Source: SIG672 sp045605765
Lineage (GTDB): Bacteria > Bacillota > Clostridia > Oscillospirales > CAG-272
Assembly (NCBI GenBank): GCA_045605765.1
Contig: JAZUQQ010000004.1
Span: 1-64,000, forward strand
Length of the DNA stretch: 64,000 nucleotides
Direction: 5' to 3'
In this document: piece after piece, positions 8,586 to 17,519 of the stretch
How positions within the stretch are numbered: the first letter of the stretch is position 1
Layout: every line of letters starts with the position of its first letter
Position numbers and translations under genes: made by a program
The notes under the pieces: model-generated
Told to the model about the DNA's origin: nothing
Databases searched by the model: none
The model's input: only the letters and a program-made list of their open reading frames with translations

Positions 8586-9449
8586 ATGCCAAGCAATACG
8601 ATACAGTGGTTTCCCGGACATATGGCGAAAACGCGCAGACTCATTACCGAGTGTCTGCCTCTCGTTGACATCGTCATCGAGATACTTGACGCGCGAATTC
8701 CCCTATCGTCTCAAAACCCCGAAATAAATAAGCTTTGCGAAAACAAGCCGCGTCTGGTAATTCTCAGTAAATCCACTCTGGCAGACCCTACGGCAAACGA
8801 TAAATGGCGCGCATTTTTCAAACGTTACGGCGGTTGTATAGTTGCCGACTTCATAAGTGGAGCGGGTATGGACAAGATAGGCCCTGCGATCCGCGAGATA
8901 CTTGCAGAAAAGATCGCAAAAAACGAAAGCAAAGGAATGTCCGGCAAGGCGATTCGCGCTATGGTCGTCGGAATTCCCAATGTCGGAAAATCCTCGTTTA
9001 TAAACCGTTTTTCGGGCACGAAAAAGGCAAAGGTCGAGGACAGACCTGGCGTTACGGTAGATAAGCAGTGGGTAAAAGGCCAAGGCGGGATCGAGCTTCT
9101 CGATATGCCGGGTGTTCTCTGGCCGAAATTCGAGGACGAAACGGTCGGTGAAAATCTCGCCATGACTGGTGCTATCAAGGACGCGGTCGTTGAGATAGAA
9201 TCTCTTGCTATTGCGCTTTGCTCGCGGCTTAGAAAATGCGCTCCCGAGCTCTTCTGCGCAAGATACAAGCTCGGCAGTCCCGATGATGTTTCGGAACTCA
9301 GCGATTTCGAGCTCTTCGAGCTTGTCGGCAGAAAGCGCGGCTTTCTGATATCGGGCGGAGAAATCGATTACGAGCGCACCGCCAAAATTCTTCTTGATGA
9401 ATTCAGAGGAGCCAAAATAGGACGGATATCTCTTGAAATCCCCGAATAA
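8586..9449 (+). CDS. rbgA: Ribosome biogenesis GTPase RbgA/YlqF
   Basis: 287 residues, usual for RbgA, a circularly permuted GTPase that helps late assembly of the 50S subunit. The N-terminus has IQWFPGHMAKTRR and DIVIEILDARIPLSSQNPEI. G1 follows G4: GIPNVGKSSFINRF near residue 130, G2 in the RPGVT segment, and G3 DMPGVLWP. The G4 position reads S61-K62-S63-T64 instead of N-K-x-D, losing the aspartate that normally selects guanine. It starts 29 bases after the fusion gene and precedes rnhB, the conserved Firmicute order. Confidence 0.92.
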   Translation: MPSNTIQWFPGHMAKTRRLITECLPLVDIVIEILDARIPLSSQNPEINKLCENKPRLVILSKSTLADPTANDKWRAFFKRYGGCIVADFISGAGMDKIGPAIREILAEKIAKNESKGMSGKAIRAMVVGIPNVGKSSFINRFSGTKKAKVEDRPGVTVDKQWVKGQGGIELLDMPGVLWPKFEDETVGENLAMTGAIKDAVVEIESLAIALCSRLRKCAPELFCARYKLGSPDDVSELSDFELFELVGRKRGFLISGGEIDYERTAKILLDEFRGAKIGRISLEIPE

Positions 9450-9472
9450 ATCAATCAAAACCGGAGACTGAT

Positions 9473-10081
9473 ATGCCTACATATGAATATGAAAACAAAT
9501 ATGTATCAGAGGGCTACACCATAGTTGCAGGTACAGACGAGGCGGGCAGAGGTCCGCTTGCAGGTCCCGTTTGCGCAGCGGCGGTAATTCTCCCCGACGG
9601 ACTTATTATTGAAGATCTCAATGATTCAAAGAAGCTCTCAGAAAAAAAGAGAGAAAAGCTTTTTGACATAATTTGCGAAAAGGCAATCTCTTACGGCATT
9701 GCTTACGCGAGCGTTGAGGAGATCGACGAGTTCAACATTTTAAACGCTTCTCAGCTTGCCATGCGCCGCGCGGTAGATATGCTTGCCCCACACCCAGATC
9801 TCGTTCTCGTTGATGGAAACGTAGCGCGCGGATTTAACTGCAAGGCAATTACTGTAATCAAGGGCGATTCGCTGTCTATGTCGATAGCGGCAGCATCGAT
9901 TCTCGCAAAGGTCAGCCGTGACAGAGTTTGTGCCGAGCTTGACCTTCAGTATCCCGAATATATGCTTGCAAAACACAAGGGGTATTCCACAAAGCTTCAT
10001 ATGGATCTCGTGCGCAAGTACGGTCCTTCTCCGATACACAGAAAGACATTTCTGAAATTTCTTAACAAAGCAGATGGCTGA
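9473..10081 (+). CDS. rnhB: Ribonuclease HII
   Basis: 202 residues. It cuts RNA in RNA-DNA hybrids, including single ribonucleotides in DNA. Motifs: TDEAGRGPLAGPV with catalytic D22-E23, NDSKKLSEKKRE, VDG near residue 113, and SIAAASILAKVSRDR. Its stop overlaps the start of yraN by 8 bases, pointing to translational coupling. Confidence 0.96.
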   Translation: MPTYEYENKYVSEGYTIVAGTDEAGRGPLAGPVCAAAVILPDGLIIEDLNDSKKLSEKKREKLFDIICEKAISYGIAYASVEEIDEFNILNASQLAMRRAVDMLAPHPDLVLVDGNVARGFNCKAITVIKGDSLSMSIAAASILAKVSRDRVCAELDLQYPEYMLAKHKGYSTKLHMDLVRKYGPSPIHRKTFLKFLNKADG

Positions 10082-10475
10082 TAGCAAACAGGGATCAAAC
10101 CGTTCACTCGGACGTGCAGGCGAGTCTATTGCCTGTGACTACCTTATAAAAAACGGATTTTCTATAGCGAGGAAAAACTACACTGTGCGCGGCGGCGAGA
10201 TAGACATAATCGCCGAGGACGAAAAGTATATTATATTTGTCGAGGTCAAGACGCGAAGTGCAGGACACTCGATAGAAAAATACGGACGCGGAGCATCTGC
10301 CGTCAACCTTAAAAAGCGCGAACATTTCCTGTTTACAGCCAAGAAATATCTCCGCGACTTTCCATCGGACAAGAAACCGAGAATAGACGTTATCGAGATC
10401 AAGCTTGAACACTTTGACAAGTGTGTTGCCGCGAAAATTTCTCACTACCCAAACGCCTTTGGCGACAGACGGTAA
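10074..10475 (+). CDS. yraN: UPF0102/YraN family nuclease-fold protein
   Basis: 133 residues with the UPF0102 pattern: GRAGESIACDYLIKNGFSI, the restriction-endonuclease-like core GGEIDIIAEDEKYIIFVEVKTR (E, D and ExK), then RIDVIEI. Biochemical role unsettled; the fold suggests a DNA-acting nuclease. Its ATG lies inside the end of rnhB. Confidence 0.92.
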   Translation: MADSKQGSNRSLGRAGESIACDYLIKNGFSIARKNYTVRGGEIDIIAEDEKYIIFVEVKTRSAGHSIEKYGRGASAVNLKKREHFLFTAKKYLRDFPSDKKPRIDVIEIKLEHFDKCVAAKISHYPNAFGDRR

Positions 10476-10492
10476 CATTTCTTGGAGAATTT

Positions 10493-11383
10493 ATGAAATA
10501 TTTCGATCTTCACTGCGATACATTGACCGCGACGTATGATAAGCGCGAATCGATACTGTGCAGTTCCTGCGACGTTTCGCTCGATCTGACGGCAAATTTT
10601 GAAAACTATACTCAGGTACTCGCCGTATGGAGCGATCCGAAATATAACGACGACGAGCTTTACGAAAGATTTTTTTCGGTGATCTCTCATTTTAAAAAGA
10701 GCACCCTGCCCCAAAATTTCTCGTATCTGCTTGCGGTCGAGGGCGGCAGTCTTATAGGAAACGATATCTCTCGTATCAACACTCTTTTTTCTTCGGGAGT
10801 GCGCATATTCACACTCCTTTGGAAAGGCGTAACTCAACTCGGCGGCGCTTTCGGAGAAAATATTGGTCTCACCGATTTAGGCAAACGCGCTGTCATCAGA
10901 TGCCTTGAACTTGGTATCGTTGCTGATGTATCTCACGCTTCTGACGATAGCTTTTACGATATATACACCATATGCCAAAAGTACCAAAAGCCCTTCATCG
11001 CAAGTCATTCAAATTCGCGTTCTGTGTGCGATCACGCGCGTAATCTGACCGATGAGATGGCACAAATTATTATAAAGAACGGCGGTCTTGTGGGAATTTC
11101 ACTCTATCCGCCACATCTTTCAAGCAGTGGCAAGGCAGACCTTGATGATATCTGCCGTCACGTGGAGCACTATCTTTCGCTCGGTGCAAAGGACTGTCTT
11201 TGCATGGGCTTTGACCTCGACGGTACCGACGGGGATTTACCACAAGGAATAAGTAAAATAAACGACGTGAGTAAAATACACACCCGTATATGCAAGGCGT
11301 TTTCCGAGAAGATCGCAAACGCGGTGTTTTTTGAAAATGCAAATAACTTTTTTGAAAGAAACGGCATTTTGCCGCAAAAATAA
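10493..11383 (+). CDS. Membrane dipeptidase, peptidase family M19
   Basis: 296 residues from ATG 10493 (TTGGAG 7 bases upstream; the reading frame extends back to 10421 inside yraN but without a ribosome binding site). Zinc ligands of the M19 amidohydrolase fold: HCDT at the N-terminus, E in LAVEGGS, ADVSHASDD, IASHSNSRSV, and GFDLDGT near the C-terminus. M19 enzymes hydrolyse dipeptides and some beta-lactams. There is no signal peptide, so it is probably cytoplasmic. It follows yraN by 17 bases. Confidence 0.92.
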   Translation: MKYFDLHCDTLTATYDKRESILCSSCDVSLDLTANFENYTQVLAVWSDPKYNDDELYERFFSVISHFKKSTLPQNFSYLLAVEGGSLIGNDISRINTLFSSGVRIFTLLWKGVTQLGGAFGENIGLTDLGKRAVIRCLELGIVADVSHASDDSFYDIYTICQKYQKPFIASHSNSRSVCDHARNLTDEMAQIIIKNGGLVGISLYPPHLSSSGKADLDDICRHVEHYLSLGAKDCLCMGFDLDGTDGDLPQGISKINDVSKIHTRICKAFSEKIANAVFFENANNFFERNGILPQK

Positions 11384-11413
11384 AGAATTCCATTATCGAA
11401 AGGACTTATAAAA

Positions 11414-12892
11414 ATGAACTATATAAGCACGAGAGGACAGAGTGAAAGCGTAAGCTCTGCTATGGCAATAAAGCAAGGAATTGCGCCCGACGGCGGACTC
11501 TACATGCCCGAAACAATACCTGAGCTCAGTGAGGATATGCTTCGCGAGCTCTGCACTCTTTCGTATAGCGAGAGAGCGGCAAAGATCATGTCGCTCTTCC
11601 TGACCGACTATACCTACGACGAGCTTCTTGCAGACTGCAAGGAGGCTTACGGTGATAATTTTGACGGCTATGCCGCTCCCGTAGTAAGTGTTGGCAACAG
11701 AATGAGAGTTTTGGAGCTCTGGCACGGTCCGACCTGCGCTTTCAAGGATATGGCACTTCAAATAATGCCCCGTTTTCTTTCTCGCGCGCTCGTCAAGACC
11801 GGTGAGAAGCGCACCGCGCTCATTCTGGTTGCCACCTCGGGCGACACCGGAAAAGCCGCTCTTGAAGGCTACCGCGACGTTGAAAGAACCAAGATCTCTG
11901 TTTACTACCCCGTAAACGGCGTAAGCCGCGCACAAAAACTTCAAATGACCACGCAGGAGGGCGAAAACGTCAACGTATGCGCTATAAACGGCAACTTTGA
12001 CGACGCTCAAAGCGGTGTCAAAAAAATATTTGCCGACAAGGACTTTGCCGCAGAGCTCGACAAAAAAGGATATTTCCTGTCGAGTGCCAACTCGATAAAC
12101 TGGGGCAGACTCGTTCCTCAGACCGTTTATTACATCTCCGCTTGGTGCGATCTTGTAAAAAGCGGCGACATAAGCTTCGGCGATTCTATTGACGTATGTG
12201 TTCCTACCGGAAACTTCGGCAACATTCTCGCCGCGTACATAACGAAGCTTATGGGACTTCCGATAGGCCGCTTCATTTGCGCGTCCAACTCGAACAACGT
12301 ACTCACCGATTTCTTTAAGACCGGAACCTACGATCGAAACAGAGATTTCCACGTAACGATATCCCCTTCCATGGATATACTTATTTCGAGCAATCTCGAA
12401 AGACTTATCTATCTTGCCGCAGGTCCCGAAAAGACCAAGGCTTATATGGAAGCTCTCGCCAAGGACGGAAAATACACTCTTGAACAGTCTGACTACGAAA
12501 AAATAACCTCCGATTTCGAAGGTTATTTCACAAACGAAAATCAGTGCAGAGACGAGATAAAGTCGATCTTTGACAGATACAGCTATCTCGTTGACACTCA
12601 TACAGCAGTCGCGATGTCCTCTGCGGAGCGTTATCTTGATGAAAACAAGAGTGCAAGCGCAAAAGTAGTAGTTGCATCTACCGCAAGTCCTTACAAATTT
12701 GCTTCTTCGGTAGCAGGCGCGCTCGGACTTACAGTTGCCGACAACGATGCGGAAATATTCAGTACACTCAGTACAGGCACAGACACCAAGATTCCCACGC
12801 AACTTTCCGCAGTTCTCACGAAAGAGATCCGCTTCAAGACGGTCATCGATCCCAAAAATATGAAGACTTCGGTCATAGACTTTATTTCGTAA
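11414..12892 (+). CDS. thrC: Threonine synthase
   Basis: 492 residues, in the long class of PLP-dependent threonine synthases. It converts O-phosphohomoserine to threonine. Evidence: YISTRGQSES and QGIAPDGGLYMP at the N-terminus, GPTCAFKDMALQ with the PLP lysine K111, VATSGDTGKAALEG, and PTGNFGNILAAY. It ends the gene run that starts with the probable alternative homoserine kinase, so the last two threonine steps are co-located, with housekeeping genes between them. A palindromic repeat follows. Confidence 0.97.
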   Translation: MNYISTRGQSESVSSAMAIKQGIAPDGGLYMPETIPELSEDMLRELCTLSYSERAAKIMSLFLTDYTYDELLADCKEAYGDNFDGYAAPVVSVGNRMRVLELWHGPTCAFKDMALQIMPRFLSRALVKTGEKRTALILVATSGDTGKAALEGYRDVERTKISVYYPVNGVSRAQKLQMTTQEGENVNVCAINGNFDDAQSGVKKIFADKDFAAELDKKGYFLSSANSINWGRLVPQTVYYISAWCDLVKSGDISFGDSIDVCVPTGNFGNILAAYITKLMGLPIGRFICASNSNNVLTDFFKTGTYDRNRDFHVTISPSMDILISSNLERLIYLAAGPEKTKAYMEALAKDGKYTLEQSDYEKITSDFEGYFTNENQCRDEIKSIFDRYSYLVDTHTAVAMSSAERYLDENKSASAKVVVASTASPYKFASSVAGALGLTVADNDAEIFSTLSTGTDTKIPTQLSAVLTKEIRFKTVIDPKNMKTSVIDFIS

Positions 12893-12896
12893 AGAT

Positions 12897-12970
12897 CCAG
12901 GGGCTTTGCCCTTGACCCGCCTAAGGAACTTTTAAAAAAGTTCCTTAGGAATCTTCAAAAACTTTTATTA
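12897..12970. repeat. Palindromic intergenic repeat after thrC
   Basis: A GC-rich stretch (GGGGCTTTGCCC, then GACCCG) is followed by a 14-bp perfect inverted repeat CCTAAGGAACTTTT/AAAAGTTCCTTAGG at 12920-12949 and a tail CTTCAAAAACTTTTATT. This layout resembles dispersed repeats common after genes in Clostridia. It may also terminate thrC, though the T tract is poor. Confidence 0.6.
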
Positions 12971-12983
12971 AATATTAAATACA

Positions 12984-13208
12984 TTACATTAAGACCTTGG
13001 GCTCGAAGGTAGCGCAAACGGTATCTACCGACGATTTCGCATATCCCGGTCCGACCTGTATGCTCGGTGCCTTACATCTGCTCACTCCGTCGTGCCAACG
13101 ACAATTCATCACTCCGCACACTATCGGTCGAGCAGTAGTAGATGCGGTCATATTAAAGGTGCTTCTGCGAAGCTCTTCGGTTTTATTATCTGTAAAAATT
13201 TCGGTCAT
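12984..13208 (-). CDS. DUF1540 small cysteine protein
   Basis: 74 residues from ATG 13208 (AAAGGGAAAG upstream; a longer frame to 13301 lacks a ribosome binding site). It carries one DUF1540 unit: CGVMNCRWHDGVSRCKAPSI followed by VDTVCATF, four cysteines in the pattern expected to bind a metal. DUF1540 proteins are small, common in clostridial spore-formers, and of unknown function. Divergent from the metallophosphoesterase gene. Confidence 0.85.
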   Translation of the reverse strand: MTEIFTDNKTEELRRSTFNMTASTTARPIVCGVMNCRWHDGVSRCKAPSIQVGPGYAKSSVDTVCATFEPKVLM

Positions 13209-13320
13209 GAGACTTTCCCTTTCTTTGCTTATAGTTTTATACCGAAGTATATTAACTCTCGTACCTATTTTCCCCTTTGATGCTGATTTTATACCTTCCA
13301 AACGATAGGAGACACCTTAT

Positions 13321-14040
13321 ATGTCACTTTTTGTCATAGCCGATACGCACTTGTCATTAAATAATCCAAAACCTATGAGCATTTTCGGTAGCAGATGGAA
13401 AGCACACGACGAAAAACTCGCATCTCTTTGGAAAAATATAGTCAGGAAAAACGATACAGTCGTTATCGCAGGGGACATCTCTTGGGCAATGACGCTCGAA
13501 GAAGCTAAGGACGATCTTCTCTATCTGGACGCCCTACCCGGAAAAAAGATACTTCTTAAAGGTAATCACGATTATTGGTGGTCAACGCCGAAGAAAATAT
13601 ATTCTTTTTTCGAAGAAAATGCAATCAAAACTATTTCTATCCTTCAAAACGACTCGGTCGTTTGCGACAATTTTCTCATCTGCGGAACTCGTGGCTGGTA
13701 CAGCGACGAAGCAAACTCCAAGGAAGATGCTGACTTTGAAAAGGTCTGCGCACGTGAGGTTCTCAGGCTCAGAATGTCACTTGACGACGGCGTTAAAAAA
13801 CAAGGCTATAACGAAATTCTCGTTTTCACCCACTTCCCTATCGTTTTCGGTGATTTCATATCTCACGATATGCTAGATGTTCTGCACGAGTACAAGGTCA
13901 AACGTGCGTTTTTCGGACACATTCACGGAAAATACGAACTAGCCGGATCTTTCCTGTACGAGGGTATTGAATTTTCTCTGATATCAGCCGATTTTCTCGA
14001 TTTCCGTCCAAAACCCATCACTTTCAAAAAAAGCTGTTGA
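13321..14040 (+). CDS. Calcineurin-like metallophosphoesterase
   Basis: 239 residues. Metal-binding blocks of the family are intact: IADTHLS near the N-terminus, VIAGDISWAM, LLKGNHDYWW, VFTHFPIVF and FFGHIHGKYE. The start is set by AGGAGACACC before ATG. Substrate unknown; these proteins are cytoplasmic phosphodiesterases or phosphatases. It is followed by the separate tig promoter. Confidence 0.93.
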   Translation: MSLFVIADTHLSLNNPKPMSIFGSRWKAHDEKLASLWKNIVRKNDTVVIAGDISWAMTLEEAKDDLLYLDALPGKKILLKGNHDYWWSTPKKIYSFFEENAIKTISILQNDSVVCDNFLICGTRGWYSDEANSKEDADFEKVCAREVLRLRMSLDDGVKKQGYNEILVFTHFPIVFGDFISHDMLDVLHEYKVKRAFFGHIHGKYELAGSFLYEGIEFSLISADFLDFRPKPITFKKSC

Positions 14041-14066
14041 TTTTGTTATTTTTTAGTAAAAAAGTA

Positions 14067-14095
14067 TTGACAAATTTGTGCTTTTAGCGTAAAAT
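14067..14095 (+). promoter_or_regulatory. tig promoter
   Basis: TTGACA (14067-14072), 17 bases, TAAAAT (14090-14095), 57 bases before the tig ATG. Confidence 0.75.
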
Positions 14096-14151
14096 AGGTA
14101 GGATACTTTTGTATATAATATTTTGTATAAATTATCGGAGGTAAAACAAAA

Positions 14152-15438
14152 ATGAATCTCAAAAATACAACCAATCCCGAAAAGAACGTTACCGTTCTTG
14201 AATTCGTGATTGACAAGGAGACCTTTGATGTACAGGTCACTAAGGTCTTTGAAAAGAAAAAGGGCGACATTTCTGTTCCCGGTTTCAGAAAAGGCAAGGC
14301 TCCTCGTCACCTTATCGAAAAGATGTATGGTGCAGGCGTTTTCTACGATGATGCTCTCGCAGCGCTCGTTCCCGCAGCTTATGAGGAAGCGCTCAAAGAG
14401 TCCGGCGCAAATGCAGTAAGCGGACCCGAGTACGATATTAAGTCTATCGACGAAAACGGCGTTACCGTTACCGCTAAGATCTTTGTAAAACCCGAGATCA
14501 CTATTGATGGCTATAAGGGCATTGAGCTTACTAGAAAGATTGCTCCCGTTACCGACGAGGAGGTCGAGAACGCACTCAAAGCAGAGCTCGAAAAGAATGC
14601 AAAGGTTTCTGACGTTGAAGGCCGCGCAGTAAAGAACGGTGATACCGTTATCATCAACTATAAGGGTATGCTCGACGGAGTTGCTTTCGAAGGCGGCACC
14701 GCTGAGAATGCAAGCCTCAAGCTCGGATCAGGTCAGTTCATTCCCGGCTTTGAGGAACAGGTAGAGGGTCACGAGATCGGAGAAAGCTTCGATATCAACG
14801 TAACCTTCCCTGAGGAGTACGGTGCCCAGGAGCTTGCAGGTAAGGCAGTAGTATTCCACATCGACCTTATCTCAGCTAAGGAAACAATCCTTCCCGAAGC
14901 TGACGATGAGTTCGCAAAGGACGTTTCCGATTTCGATACTCTCGACGAGTACAAGGCTGATATCAAAGCAAGGTTAGAAAAGAACCACACCGATGCAGCT
15001 ATGCGTGAGGTAAATGATAAAATGGCTACCGCTCTCGGCGAGCTTGTTACCGACGAGATTCCCGAGGTCATGTTCGATAACGAGGCAGAAAATCTCGTTC
15101 GCGACTACGACGCACGTCTTCGTTCGATGGGAATGAAGCTCGACGATTATCTCAAATACACCGGCGGATCGCTTGACAGCCTCAGAGAGGAGATGCGTCC
15201 CCGTGCTATTGCTCAGGTCAAGACCCGTCTTGCTCTTGAAAAGGTCGCAGAACTCGAAAAGATCGAGGCTACCGACGAAGAAGTCGAGGCCGAATTCACA
15301 AAGATTGCTGAAAGCTATCAGATGGACGCTGCTCAGGTCAAGATGTATATTGCAGCTGAGGATCTCAAAAAGGATCTCGAAGTTCAGAAGGCTGCTGATT
15401 TCGTAAGAGATAACGCAGTTATCACCGATGTTGAATAA
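14152..15438 (+). CDS. tig: Trigger factor chaperone
   Basis: 428 residues, standard length. This ribosome-bound chaperone and peptidyl-prolyl isomerase receives nascent chains. The N-terminal domain has the ribosome-docking signature GFRKGKAPRHLIEKMYG near residue 45. The middle FKBP-type domain runs about 150-240 (GDTVIINYKGMLDGVAFEGG, GSGQFIPGFEEQ). The C-terminal helical domain follows. RBS ATCGGAGG. It heads the conserved tig-clpP-clpX order. Confidence 0.97.
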   Translation: MNLKNTTNPEKNVTVLEFVIDKETFDVQVTKVFEKKKGDISVPGFRKGKAPRHLIEKMYGAGVFYDDALAALVPAAYEEALKESGANAVSGPEYDIKSIDENGVTVTAKIFVKPEITIDGYKGIELTRKIAPVTDEEVENALKAELEKNAKVSDVEGRAVKNGDTVIINYKGMLDGVAFEGGTAENASLKLGSGQFIPGFEEQVEGHEIGESFDINVTFPEEYGAQELAGKAVVFHIDLISAKETILPEADDEFAKDVSDFDTLDEYKADIKARLEKNHTDAAMREVNDKMATALGELVTDEIPEVMFDNEAENLVRDYDARLRSMGMKLDDYLKYTGGSLDSLREEMRPRAIAQVKTRLALEKVAELEKIEATDEEVEAEFTKIAESYQMDAAQVKMYIAAEDLKKDLEVQKAADFVRDNAVITDVE

Positions 15439-15506
15439 TTCTCCATATTTTTGGAATATAATAGAACGTTACAAAAATCGCACATACAAGATAAGGAGGG
15501 TCACAA

Positions 15507-16091
15507 ATGCCACTTGTCCCAACAGTCATTGAACAAACAGGAAGAGGAGAACGCGCTTATGACATCTTTTCCCGCCTGCTTAACGACAGAATTGTATTTT
15601 TATCCGACGAAGTAAACGATGCTACCGCGTCGCTCGTCGTAGCACAGCTTCTTTTTCTTGAAGCTCAGGATCCCGATAAAGATATAAGCCTTTATATCAA
15701 CAGCCCCGGAGGCTCGGTCTCCGCAGGTCTTGCCATCTATGACACGATGAATTTCATAAAGTGCGACGTATCTACCATCTGCGTAGGTATGGCGGCAAGC
15801 ATGGGCGCATTTCTTCTGTCCAGCGGAGCGAAGGGCAAGCGTTTTGCACTTCCGAATAGTGAGATTATGATACACCAGCCGCTCGGCGGTATGCAAGGTC
15901 AGGCAAGTGACATCAAGATACACGCAGATCACATTATAAGAACCCGTGAAAAGCTTAATCGCATCCTTGCTGAAAATTCGGGCAAGCCGATAAAGACTAT
16001 CGAGCGTGACACCGAACGCGACAACTTCATGTCGGCTGATGAGGCTGCCGCTTACGGACTTATCGACCGCGTGATCGAAAAAAGACCTTAA
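15507..16091 (+). CDS. clpP: ATP-dependent Clp protease proteolytic subunit
   Basis: 194 residues. Catalytic triad Ser98 (MAASMGA), His123 (MIHQPLGG) and Asp172, plus LYINSPGGSVSAGLAIYDT. It forms a double-heptamer degradation chamber with ClpX, encoded next. RBS AAGGAGGG. A terminator separates it from clpX. Confidence 0.98.
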   Translation: MPLVPTVIEQTGRGERAYDIFSRLLNDRIVFLSDEVNDATASLVVAQLLFLEAQDPDKDISLYINSPGGSVSAGLAIYDTMNFIKCDVSTICVGMAASMGAFLLSSGAKGKRFALPNSEIMIHQPLGGMQGQASDIKIHADHIIRTREKLNRILAENSGKPIKTIERDTERDNFMSADEAAAYGLIDRVIEKRP

Positions 16092-16103
16092 AACATAATA
16101 TAG

Positions 16104-16135
16104 AAGCCGTATTTCTTTCGCAAATACGGCTTTTG
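16104..16135 (+). terminator. Terminator after clpP
   Basis: 11-bp stem AAGCCGTATTT (16104-16114) with AAATACGGCTT (16122-16132), 7-base loop, then TTTTG. clpX may depend on read-through or on its own promoter. Confidence 0.75.
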
Positions 16136-16184
16136 ACTACCTTATAATCTTTCATTTTCCAATCGAAAGGATAATTTTGAGAAT

Positions 16185-17495
16185 ATGGCAAACAACATTC
16201 CACCCATAGACGCTGAAAACAGACACCGCTGTACCTTCTGCGGCAGACCTGAAAGCGATGAGCTTTTCTTCATCGCATCACCAATAGCAAACGTCTTTAT
16301 CTGCTCAGACTGCGTAGATACCTGTGCGGACATAATTGACGACGAGCGTCAGGACGCCCTTTCGCTTGAAGACGGAGAGATTTCACTCGAAACTCTTCCG
16401 AAGCCTATCGACATCAAGAATATGCTTGACAAGTACGTTATCGGTCAGGACGCGGCAAAGAAAGCACTTTCGGTCGCTGTTTACAATCATTACAAGAGAA
16501 TTCTCACTTCCGAAAAAACGGCGAACAAAAAAGGAAGGCGTATCAAAAAGACCGGAAGCGACGAAGAAAAGGTCGAGATCCAGAAAAGCAACGTGCTTCT
16601 TCTCGGCCCTACCGGAGTCGGAAAGACCTTCCTCGCGCAAAACCTTGCGCGCTCGCTCAACGTTCCCTTCGCGATAGCCGATGCGACTACGCTCACCGAA
16701 GCGGGATACGTCGGAGAGGACGTAGAAAATATACTGCTTAAACTCATTCAGGCGGCAGACTACAATGTCGAGCTTGCCGAAAAAGGAATTATCTATATCG
16801 ACGAGATCGACAAGATCTCCCGTCGCAGTGAAAATCGCTCTATCACTCGTGACGTATCCGGCGAGGGCGTTCAGCAGGCACTTCTTAAAATCCTTGAAGG
16901 CACCGTGTCCAATGTTCCCCCTCAGGGTGGACGTAAGCATCCAAATCAGGATTTCATTCAGATAGACACCTCGAACATTCTCTTCATTTGCGGTGGTGCA
17001 TTTGACGGACTCGGAGAGATCATCGAAAAGCGCCGAGGAAATCAGGTGATCGGATTCAACGGCGAAATTATGACAAAAACCGAAAAAGGCAACATCAACG
17101 TCATGCGCGACGTTACACCTCACGACGTAGTCAAATACGGACTTATCCCCGAGCTGATTGGACGTCTGCCGGTAATCGTCAGCCTTGATAACCTTGACGT
17201 AGATATGCTCTCACGCATTCTCACTGAACCGAAGAATTCGCTTACGAAGCAGTATAAAGCCCTGCTCGGTATGGACAAAGTTGAACTTATATTTGAGGAC
17301 GATGCGATACGCGCTATCGCTTCCCGTGCCATTGAGAGAAACACGGGTGCGAGAGGTCTCCGTTCGATTCTTGAAGAGCTTATGCTCGATATTATGTATG
17401 AGGTTCCATCGGACGACAATATTGAAAGTGTAACGATAACCGAAGAAACGCTATCAAAGAATTCAAAACCCATAATCAAGTATAAAAGTGCTTAA
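16185..17495 (+). CDS. clpX: Clp protease ATPase subunit ClpX
   Basis: 436 residues. The AAA+ unfoldase feeds ClpP. N-terminal zinc-binding domain with C16, C19, C40 and C43; Walker A GPTGVGKT; Walker B YIDEIDKIS; the ClpP-docking IGF loop is in VIGFNGE; sensor-2 arginine region NTGARGLR. The start follows an AGGATAATTTTGAGA spacer. The PHP gene follows after 24 bases. Confidence 0.98.
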   Translation: MANNIPPIDAENRHRCTFCGRPESDELFFIASPIANVFICSDCVDTCADIIDDERQDALSLEDGEISLETLPKPIDIKNMLDKYVIGQDAAKKALSVAVYNHYKRILTSEKTANKKGRRIKKTGSDEEKVEIQKSNVLLLGPTGVGKTFLAQNLARSLNVPFAIADATTLTEAGYVGEDVENILLKLIQAADYNVELAEKGIIYIDEIDKISRRSENRSITRDVSGEGVQQALLKILEGTVSNVPPQGGRKHPNQDFIQIDTSNILFICGGAFDGLGEIIEKRRGNQVIGFNGEIMTKTEKGNINVMRDVTPHDVVKYGLIPELIGRLPVIVSLDNLDVDMLSRILTEPKNSLTKQYKALLGMDKVELIFEDDAIRAIASRAIERNTGARGLRSILEELMLDIMYEVPSDDNIESVTITEETLSKNSKPIIKYKSA

Positions 17496-17519
17496 AACTG
17501 TTTAAAAGGAAGGATAAAA

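Noticed and set aside
11393..12802. 469-codon minus-strand frame
   Set aside because: Antisense shadow of thrC caused by codon bias; cysteine- and arginine-rich composition and no motif.
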